Below are positions 1 to 5,413 of a stretch of 7,672 nt of DNA, piece by piece. The position numbers were made by a program, and so were the translations under genes. The stretch comes from CAYWBI01 sp964456445 (GTDB lineage Bacteria; Calditrichota; Calditrichia; Calditrichales; J004). Position 1 is the first letter of the stretch. Each line of letters starts with the position of its first letter. Below the pieces are notes generated by a model, which was not told the origin of the DNA, did not search any database, and was given only the letters and a program-made list of their open reading frames with translations. The stretch lies in the NCBI GenBank assembly GCA_964456445.1, contig CAYWBI010000176.1:1-7672 (forward strand), read 5' to 3'.

Positions 1-1647
1 ACCAAGGCGGAACTCGCCCGTTACAAAACCGGTTACGAAGCGCGTTTTATCCGCGGTATCGAACGCATCGGTGGCTTTGGCGGCAAGGCCGATATCCTGG
101 CACAAAGCATGGTTTTTGGCGGTTCGCCCGATTATTACCAAAAAAACCTTACAGATGTAAAAAACGCCACGCCCGCCAACCTGCAAAACGCCGCCCGTAC
201 ATGGCTGAGCGACGGCAAGTATATTTTGGAGGTCACGCCCTTCCCCAAATACACTGCGGCCAAAGAAGGCGCGGACCGCAGCAAGCTGCCCGTTGCCGGT
301 ACCCCACCGGATGCTAATTTCCCGGCCATCCAACGCGCCACACTTTCCAATGGTATGAAAGTTATCCTTGCGGAACGTAATTCCGTTCCGGTGATAAATT
401 TCAACCTGATGCTTGACGCCGGGTATGCGGCGGACCAGTTTGCCACACCGGGCACGGCCAACATGACCATGGGTATGCTGGATGAGGGTACAAAGGAGCT
501 TACGGCGCTGCAAATAAGCGAACAGCTTGCCGCCCTCGGCGCAAATCTTTCCGCCCGTTCCAATCTTGATATTTCCAGCGTCAATCTTTCCGCGCTAAAA
601 GCAAATCTCGACAAATCGCTTAAAATTTATGCCGATGTTATTTTGAACCCGGCTTTCCCCGAGGCGGATTTCCTGCGTCTGCAAAAACAAACCCTGGCCC
701 GCATCCAACGGGAAAAAGTAACGCCGATCCAAATGGCGCTGCGGGTTTTCCCCCGTTTTCTATATGGGAAAGACCATGCCTACGGCAACCCCTTTACCGG
801 CTCGGGCACCAGGACCAGCGTTTCCGCCCTGACCCGCAAGGACCTGATAAAATTTCATGACACCTGGTTTAAACCCAACAACGCCACCCTGGTCATCGTC
901 GGCGCCACCACGATGAAAGAGATCAAGCCAAAGTTGGAAGACCTTTTTGAAGATTGGGATAAGGGCAGCGTCCCCCATAAAAATATCGGCAAGGTGGATT
1001 ACCGTAATAAAAAAATGATTTATATCATGGACCGGCCAGGCGCGCAACAAAGTATTATTTTTGCCGGGCATATCGCCCCTCCGAAGAACAATCCACAGGA
1101 AGAACCCATCCAGATGATGAACAAAATCCTGGGCGGGGAATTCACTTCGCGCATCAATATGAACCTGCGGGAAGACAAGCACTGGGCTTACGGCGCTTTC
1201 ACCATCCTGATCGACGCCCTTGGTCAGCGGCCTTATATTGTTTACGCGCCGGTACAGACCGATAAAACGGTGGAATCCATGCTGGAAATCGATAAGGAAC
1301 TCACGGGCTACATCGTCAAAAACCCACCAACCAAGGCCGAGTTTGCCAAAACACAAAAGAACGCCATCCTGCAATTGCCGGGCTCGTGGGAAACCAATGC
1401 CGCCATCATGGGCTCCATAAGTAAAATTGTTCGTTTTGGTCTGCCGGATGATTATTACCGGAAATACCCGGCCAGCATCCGCAATATTAAACTGAAACAG
1501 GTTCAAAAAGCGGCCAAAACGGTGGTTAAGCCCAATAACTTGGTTTGGATCGTGGTGGGCGACCGGGCCAAAATCGAAGCCGGCATAAAAAATGCCAAGC
1601 TTGGGAACATTGAACTGATCGATGCTGACGGCAATCCCATCCAATAA
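1..1647 (+). CDS. M16 family zinc peptidase, C-terminal part (5' end outside window)
   Basis: The frame is open from the first base, so the gene starts upstream; an ATG at 109 is internal. The visible 548 residues are the end of one M16 module (about 1-85), a linker, and a whole second module (about 105-540) opening with TLSNGMKVILAER. In catalytic M16 modules the zinc motif HxxEH follows about 30 residues later. Here that place reads NMTMGMLDEGT (about 154-164), with no histidines, so this module is the non-catalytic partner. The C-terminal LREDKHWAYG (389-398) keeps the conserved Arg and Tyr typical of M16 C-domains. Known for the family: two-module bacterial members are about 900-950 residues, carry the active HxxEH in the first module (outside the window), and usually degrade peptides in the periplasm. 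The catalytic half and any signal peptide cannot be seen. The gene ends before a hairpin terminator. Assignment to M16 is secure; substrate and activity are inferred. Confidence 0.93.
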   Translation, partial: TKAELARYKTGYEARFIRGIERIGGFGGKADILAQSMVFGGSPDYYQKNLTDVKNATPANLQNAARTWLSDGKYILEVTPFPKYTAAKEGADRSKLPVAGTPPDANFPAIQRATLSNGMKVILAERNSVPVINFNLMLDAGYAADQFATPGTANMTMGMLDEGTKELTALQISEQLAALGANLSARSNLDISSVNLSALKANLDKSLKIYADVILNPAFPEADFLRLQKQTLARIQREKVTPIQMALRVFPRFLYGKDHAYGNPFTGSGTRTSVSALTRKDLIKFHDTWFKPNNATLVIVGATTMKEIKPKLEDLFEDWDKGSVPHKNIGKVDYRNKKMIYIMDRPGAQQSIIFAGHIAPPKNNPQEEPIQMMNKILGGEFTSRINMNLREDKHWAYGAFTILIDALGQRPYIVYAPVQTDKTVESMLEIDKELTGYIVKNPPTKAEFAKTQKNAILQLPGSWETNAAIMGSISKIVRFGLPDDYYRKYPASIRNIKLKQVQKAAKTVVKPNNLVWIVVGDRAKIEAGIKNAKLGNIELIDADGNPIQ

Positions 1648-1696
1648 GGGATGCTTTTGTATCTTGCATTTTGTTTGACGCGGCATTAAACTAAAA

Positions 1697-1723
1697 GGCC
1701 CGGCGTTTGCCGGGCCTGATTTT
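1697..1723. terminator. Strong hairpin terminator, probably bidirectional
   Basis: A perfect 8-bp GC-only stem (1697-1704 with 1709-1716) closes a GTTT loop, 49 bases after the M16 stop codon. On the plus strand TTTT follows after TGA (1720-1723). On the minus strand the stem is followed at once by TTTT (1696-1693). It can therefore stop M16 transcription and also minus-strand read-through from the DUF4249 operon. No other reading fits the position as well. Confidence 0.82.
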
Positions 1724-1762
1724 AAAACCTGTCTTTGGCGAGCCCTTCTTCGTAGGACTGAC

Positions 1763-1786
1763 TCAAAAAAAGGCAGGTTTTTTTGA
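1763..1786. terminator. AT-rich inverted repeat, possible second terminator
   Basis: A perfect 9-bp inverted repeat (1763-1771 with 1778-1786) is made mostly of seven A facing seven T, around a GGCAGG loop. The plus-strand transcript would fold into an A/U stem ending in a U run, which could act as a backup terminator about 50 bases beyond the main hairpin. The stem is weak because it has almost no G-C pairs, so the function is uncertain; the symmetry is seen directly. Confidence 0.4.
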
Positions 1787-1793
1787 ATCGTAC

Positions 1794-1863
1794 TGTTTTT
1801 ATACAACTTTTAAGCACACGTCAAAATCACAGAAAAGCCTTGACTATCATTGAATATCGATGG
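1794..1863 (-). repeat. Imperfect direct repeat, left copy (decayed 3' gene end)
   Basis: This 70-base stretch aligns with 2271-2343, in the same orientation, at about 61 of 72 columns by hand with a single 2-base gap. The right copy contains the last codons and stop of the DUF4249-like gene, reading S-F-Y-I-Q-stop on the minus strand. The left copy still reads S-I-D-I-Q-stop at the equivalent place, but an in-frame TAA occurs only a few codons upstream. The simplest reading is the surviving 3' end and downstream flank of a duplicated DUF4249 gene. A dispersed intergenic repeat that happens to abut the gene is the alternative. Confidence 0.65.
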
Positions 1864-2103
1864 AAAATGTTTATAAAGAACAACTATTTGGAAATTCAAT
1901 GTTCTATATAAAGAGATAAAATTCTTAGGCATATTTTGGACTTATATTAGTCTGAATTGAGATATTCTTTCCACCCCCAGGCTTTTGCATCCCAAATCAA
2001 ATTTTTATTACTCTCTTTGACCCCATGTTAATAATGCGCACACAAATTTGTTTATGTATGTATTTTTAACAAATATTTATATTATTCTCATCCAACCCTG
2101 TAT
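1864..2103. other. AT-rich intergenic stretch without a recognisable gene
   Basis: About 240 bases between the left repeat copy and the GCAAT-type element. Stops are frequent in all frames I followed. The longest suggestive piece is a 26-codon minus-strand frame without a start codon (1947-2027), containing WDAKAWGWKEYLNSD and ending in TAA. It is too short to call a gene but could be a coding remnant. No hairpin, promoter pair or tRNA-like fold stood out. Confidence 0.6.
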
Positions 2104-2164
2104 GGATGAGGCAATCCTGTCTCCCCGGAAGCCATCGCTACGTCACAACGCACCTCGCAATAAC
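2104..2164. repeat. Degenerate dispersed repeat of the GTCATTGCGAGG / GCAATC class
   Basis: Read on the minus strand this stretch begins GTTATTGCGAGG, passes through TGACGTAGCGATGGCTTCC and ends GGATTGCCTCATCC. These blocks match from memory a widespread intergenic element in diverse bacteria, in which CATTGCGAGG and ATTGC.TC blocks flank GAAGCGAC-like cores. Several positions differ from that pattern (TTATTGCG for TCATTGCG, GTAGC for GAAGC), so this looks like an old, immobile copy. It lies within an intergenic spacer, as expected for the class. Family assignment rests on pattern memory, not on a search. Confidence 0.5.
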
Positions 2165-2166
2165 AT

Positions 2167-2286
2167 TTAAAATCCTTCCAGCTCCAATTCGGCTACTCCG
2201 GTAAAGTCATTGATTCCCGCATCGTTCCCGGTGATGCATTTGGCCAGAGTAAGGCTATCCTGAAAACGGTTGTTTTTGTACAACTT
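2167..2286 (-). pseudogene. Short fossil reading frame, 39 codons, no start codon
   Basis: A minus-strand frame between an in-frame TAA at 2289-2287 and a TAA at 2169-2167 reads KLYKNNRFQDSLTLAKC, then ITGNDAGINDFTGVAELELEGF. The composition is protein-like (alternating hydrophobics, balanced charges, Asp/Gly turn, acidic C-terminus) and the base composition is richer in G+C than the surrounding spacer. There is no start codon or ribosome-binding site, and the frame begins inside the direct repeat just downstream of the DUF4249 gene. The left repeat copy carries a related start (LYKNSTIQKNL) on the same strand. I do not recognise the family. It may be the C-terminal stub of a deleted gene; chance openness is not excluded at this length. 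Confidence 0.35.
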
Positions 2287-2343
2287 TTAGGCACACATTA
2301 TAATCACAGAAAAAAGCCCTGACTATCATTGGATATAGAAGGA
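2271..2343 (-). repeat. Imperfect direct repeat, right copy (overlaps DUF4249 gene end)
   Basis: Partner of 1794-1863, 477 bases away in direct orientation. It covers the last six codons of the DUF4249-like gene and about 55 bases beyond the stop. Differences from the left copy are mostly single substitutions plus two extra A in an A run. Within it, GTTGT and ACAAC (2269-2283) make a small inverted repeat that the left copy has partly lost. Confidence 0.65.
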
Positions 2344-3093
2344 CACCGTATCCACAAATGCGGAGCCAAAATAGCCATAGCCGCCCTTTACCCCGCTTAT
2401 ATCAACGCCATCAAACAGGTGGCGTTTAAAATTGATATCACAGGCAATAACCCGTAAAAGATGATTTCCTTTTTTAAGATTGCCCTTTTCGTTAAAAGTA
2501 TATGAAGAACCGGTGGTGGAACCGTTAATCAAATGGCGGTATATTTCTTGCTTGCCCGTTCTGCTGGAAATAAATGTATCCGGTGGCATTACATGTTCCA
2601 CAATATAAATCGCTGCGCCGGCATGTGCTTCCCACCTGCCATCCGGGAAATTTGTTCCATTATAACGAGCGCCCTGTTCAGGAAAAAGTATGTTAAAAGA
2701 ATCCGGCATGGTTGTTTCGCCGCTGATTTTACCAACTTCCGTTTCTATATCCAAGGTATAGTTTTTAGCAGCAACCAGCTTGAGTTTTTGTCCGGTATCT
2801 TTAAAAACCCATCCGGGACGTCCATTATCATGATTTTTCACAGAGGTATTTAATTCAAAAGGAATTAATTGTGAAGCGGATGAAACGGTCACATGGGCAT
2901 CCTTAACAAAAAGACTGTCGCGATCATTGATATCATGACTGCCCTCGCTTGTGTAGTAGATGAACAACTCCTGGTTATTGTAATAATTTGATAATAAACA
3001 GGCCACGCTTGCTTCCCGTTTAAACGGTGCATCCGGCATGGTCGTACAACCAATCAATATTAAAAACAAACCCATCAAGAAACATTTTTTCAT
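2326..3093 (-). CDS. DUF4249-like outer-membrane-associated lipoprotein
   Basis: A 255-residue protein starting MKKCFLMGLFLILIGC: a lipoprotein signal peptide with lipobox L-I-G-C, Cys16 being the lipidated residue. The mature part is beta-rich. VKDAHVTVS (63-71), KNYTLDIETEVGKISGETTMP (100-120) and a glycine-rich end GGYGYFGSA (237-245) before a final beta strand are the landmarks I associate with DUF4249. Those proteins are encoded beside TonB-dependent receptors in Bacteroidota and are thought to help ligand capture; the exact role is unknown. An in-frame TTG lies one codon upstream, but the ATG is better placed after GGAAGGA. It follows the receptor gene by 13 bases, so the two are almost certainly co-transcribed. 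Lipoprotein status is near certain; the DUF4249 call is from motif memory. Confidence 0.82.
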   Translation of the reverse strand: MKKCFLMGLFLILIGCTTMPDAPFKREASVACLLSNYYNNQELFIYYTSEGSHDINDRDSLFVKDAHVTVSSASQLIPFELNTSVKNHDNGRPGWVFKDTGQKLKLVAAKNYTLDIETEVGKISGETTMPDSFNILFPEQGARYNGTNFPDGRWEAHAGAAIYIVEHVMPPDTFISSRTGKQEIYRHLINGSTTGSSYTFNEKGNLKKGNHLLRVIACDINFKRHLFDGVDISGVKGGYGYFGSAFVDTVSFYIQ

Positions 3094-3097
3094 CAAA

Positions 3098-3104
3098 TCC
3101 TTCC
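3098..3104 (-). promoter_or_regulatory. Ribosome-binding site that decides the DUF4249 start
   Basis: GGAAGGA on the minus strand, just downstream of the receptor stop codon, is followed by four bases and then ATG at 3093. The alternative TTG at 3096 would leave a one-base spacer, too short for normal initiation, so the ATG is preferred. Confidence 0.65.
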
Positions 3105-3106
3105 AC

Positions 3107-5368
3107 CTAAAATTGAAGTGAAAACTCTATGCTCGGGATAAAGGGCAAATTGTTTTTCGTTTTTGGCCCTTCGTTCGATATATCCAAATTAAAATCAATA
3201 AACGCCGGGTTCCGCCGATTGGAAATATTAATGGCCTGCAACTTCATGGAGAATACCGTCCCGCCCCAACGCCAGTTTTTTTGAAGGCCAAAATCAAGGC
3301 GAAGATAGGCCGGAAAACGTTTGGAGTTCCGCCCCAAATCGACCGGGCCATCCGGACCGATAAAGCCAGCCGGGTCATTTATTGGGCTGATGTGAATATC
3401 CCTGTCAGTTGACCCGGCCCCAACAAAACGGCCAATCAATGGCGCGTATGGCAAACCGCTTAAATAGGATTGAAAAGCGCTTATTTGCCAATCATGACCC
3501 AAATCGTATGCAACAAACAATTTTAGGGCATTGCTCCGGTCAAAACTGCTTAGGTATGTTTGTTTTTCGGTTATGACGGTTGAACGGGAAAAGGCATACG
3601 AAGCAAGCACTGAAAATGCTTTGAAATTATTCCGGTACAAAAGTTCAAAACCATAGGCACTGCTTTTTTGTATTTCCAGTTCACCGCTGAATGTATTAAC
3701 AGATGGTACATTACGAATTTTTTTTAAATATATTTCCGAATTGATATGCCCCAGCGAGTTCGAGTTATAATCGGCCCCAAAAGAAAGATTTAAACTTTGC
3801 AAAGGCTGCCGAACTTTGTCCGTGGGAAAATAAATGGAAAACGGCGCAAAGAAGAATTCGTTCTTAATCTCTTTTAAGGTATAATCATATTGGATGTGTT
3901 TAGCTGCGGTGGCACTAAAAGAAAGGCTTTTGGAATATTTATAGGATATCTGAACCCGGGGCAACAGATAGGTTTTTTTTGACAAATTGTCCCGGGATAA
4001 ACGCACTCCGCCGGTCAATCCATACCTTTCCCCGAAATCGATAGCGTCCTGCACAAAAATCGAAGCGCGAACAGATTTTTTTTGATATTTGAATTTTGAC
4101 GGTGCGTTATCAAAAAATATAAATTGCGGCGTTCCAACCATGTCTTCAAGCGATACCGGCTGACCAATATCCCAACGATAGTTATAACGCATGTTTTTTA
4201 CCTCCAGCCCGGCCTGAAAAAGATGTCCGGGCACAGACCAAAGAACAGTACTTTTAACAAGATATTCATCAATGGTATTATCAACATCCACCTGATTTGC
4301 ACGGACCAAGACCCCTGCGCCGCTATACCCCAGACTGGTATTGAAATAGATATTTTTATTATAAGCCCATTTCCAGCGCAGCCCCGTAATGCGGTTGCCC
4401 CATAACGGCCCCCTGTTGCCTTTTGGAAGCAATTCTTCCGGATCAAAAACATCCTGCAGAAAATCACGGGAATAAAAAGAAAAAAGGCTCAGCGCATGTG
4501 AACGGTTAATTTTATAATTTACATTGGCCGACATATCATAAAAACCATATCCGGGCGTGCCATCCCGCTGACTAATAAAATCAATATAAGTTCGCCGCCC
4601 GGAAAGAAACCAGGAAGCATTTTTCAGGGTATCGCCGCTGTGGAATTTTGAACTTAATAACCCCAAACTTATTTTGGTCTTTCCGTCCGAGCCATCTTTC
4701 GGAACAATATTCAACCGACCTGACAAACGGCTGCTTTGTTTGCTAAAATCACCATCCGGGGCAAATTCCACCTTTTGAACGGCGTCGGCGTCGAAAGCGC
4801 CAAACAGCCCGCCAAGATGATAGGGATTGTAAATGGTAACCCCGTTAAATGTGACCAGGGTTTGATCAAAGCGGCTGCCGCGGATATAAAGCTGGTTGCC
4901 ATAATCATGTGCCGTTGCAACAGCCGGTAAAATTTTTACCGCATGAAAAACATCATTTTCGCCGAGTGACGGGAATTTGGCAATAAGCTCGCGTGAGAGA
5001 TCAATATCAAGCACACTTCCTTTTATTTCATTGTCAGTTACAATAAGGGGGGGCATGGTAAATGCTTGTGGACGTAAGAAGTAAGTTTCGTGCATTGACG
5101 AACCGGGTTTTATCCGAATAGTGCGCTTGAGGGATTCAAATCCGACCATGCGAAAAATCAAAACATACTGCCCCGCCGCAAGGGCGAGATTGAAATGGCC
5201 TGTTACATCCGTTGAGGCACCTGCTTTCGTGCCTTCGACAATGATATTAACGCTTTCCAACGGCCTGGATGAGAGGGAATCTGTAACCTGTCCCGAAAGA
5301 AGGCCGACCGATTGCCCGTGCAAATAAACCACATAGAAAAAGAAAACTATAAGTAGTGTTTTTTTCAT
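3107..5368 (-). CDS. TonB-dependent outer-membrane receptor with carboxypeptidase-regulatory-like domain
   Basis: A 753-residue outer-membrane transporter. Residues 1-20 (MKKTLLIVFFFYVVYLHGQS) are a signal peptide. Residues 24-100 form a carboxypeptidase-regulatory-like beta domain (GQVTDSLSSRPLESVNIIVEGT, then STDVTGHFNL and MVGFES). Residues about 130-225 are the plug (QLYIRGSRFDQTLVTFNGV, NPYHLGGLFGAF, later SGRLNIVPKDG). The rest is a 22-strand-type barrel ending FSLQF, with the C-terminal aromatic used for barrel insertion. Such receptors bind a ligand outside and import it using TonB/ExbBD energy. The barrel is fairly small for FCB receptors and nothing visible names the ligand. I choose the ATG at 5368: it gives a clean signal peptide, whereas the ATG at 5389 lies in a terminator loop and would add MGQFSTL. 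Neither has a good Shine-Dalgarno, common in Bacteroidota. The DUF4249 gene follows after 13 bases. Confidence 0.93.
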   Translation of the reverse strand: MKKTLLIVFFFYVVYLHGQSVGLLSGQVTDSLSSRPLESVNIIVEGTKAGASTDVTGHFNLALAAGQYVLIFRMVGFESLKRTIRIKPGSSMHETYFLRPQAFTMPPLIVTDNEIKGSVLDIDLSRELIAKFPSLGENDVFHAVKILPAVATAHDYGNQLYIRGSRFDQTLVTFNGVTIYNPYHLGGLFGAFDADAVQKVEFAPDGDFSKQSSRLSGRLNIVPKDGSDGKTKISLGLLSSKFHSGDTLKNASWFLSGRRTYIDFISQRDGTPGYGFYDMSANVNYKINRSHALSLFSFYSRDFLQDVFDPEELLPKGNRGPLWGNRITGLRWKWAYNKNIYFNTSLGYSGAGVLVRANQVDVDNTIDEYLVKSTVLWSVPGHLFQAGLEVKNMRYNYRWDIGQPVSLEDMVGTPQFIFFDNAPSKFKYQKKSVRASIFVQDAIDFGERYGLTGGVRLSRDNLSKKTYLLPRVQISYKYSKSLSFSATAAKHIQYDYTLKEIKNEFFFAPFSIYFPTDKVRQPLQSLNLSFGADYNSNSLGHINSEIYLKKIRNVPSVNTFSGELEIQKSSAYGFELLYRNNFKAFSVLASYAFSRSTVITEKQTYLSSFDRSNALKLFVAYDLGHDWQISAFQSYLSGLPYAPLIGRFVGAGSTDRDIHISPINDPAGFIGPDGPVDLGRNSKRFPAYLRLDFGLQKNWRWGGTVFSMKLQAINISNRRNPAFIDFNLDISNEGPKTKNNLPFIPSIEFSLQF

Positions 5369-5376
5369 AAGAGTAG

Positions 5377-5399
5377 AAAACTGCCCCATTACAGGGCAG
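5377..5399 (-). terminator. Hairpin terminator or attenuator between lipoprotein and receptor genes
   Basis: CTGCCC (5381-5386) pairs with GGGCAG (5394-5399) across a 7-base loop. On the minus strand the stem is followed by TTTTCT. It starts 14 bases beyond the stop codon of the upstream lipoprotein gene, the normal place for an intrinsic terminator. The 6-bp stem and short T run suggest partial termination, so the receptor may be reached by read-through. The loop contains an ATG in frame with the receptor. Confidence 0.6.
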
Positions 5400-5413
5400 T
5401 CCCAAAAAGAGTT

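Noticed and set aside
135..614. A 159-codon minus-strand open frame inside the M16 gene
   Set aside because: It is a shadow of the M16 coding strand, rich in Ser/Ala/Arg without domain motifs or a ribosome-binding site.
760..1806. A 348-codon minus-strand open frame opposite the M16 gene
   Set aside because: The plus-strand frame has unmistakable M16 motifs over the same bases. The antisense frame has no family motifs and an odd His/Pro/Gly/Arg-rich composition. It stays open mainly because of the codon bias of the real gene.
1947..2027. A 26-codon minus-strand frame containing WDAKAWGWKEYLNSD
   Set aside because: No start codon, short enough to occur by chance, and no family recognised; mentioned only as a possible remnant in the AT-rich spacer.
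1794..2343. Insertion element bounded by direct repeats
   Set aside because: The repeats are 70 bases long and diverged, one overlaps a gene end, and the interior has no transposase or terminal inverted repeats, so target-site duplication does not explain them.
2699..3046. A repeated TTMPDxxF segment in the DUF4249 protein (near its lipidated Cys and again near residue 118)
   Set aside because: The nucleotide match is only about 17 bases with mismatches and the two sites lie in unrelated structural contexts; likely coincidence.
4198..4467. Short open frames on both strands within the receptor barrel (also 4711-4930 and 5121-5327)
   Set aside because: All lie wholly within the receptor coding sequence, whose barrel continues uninterrupted. 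None has a start signal or recognisable motif.
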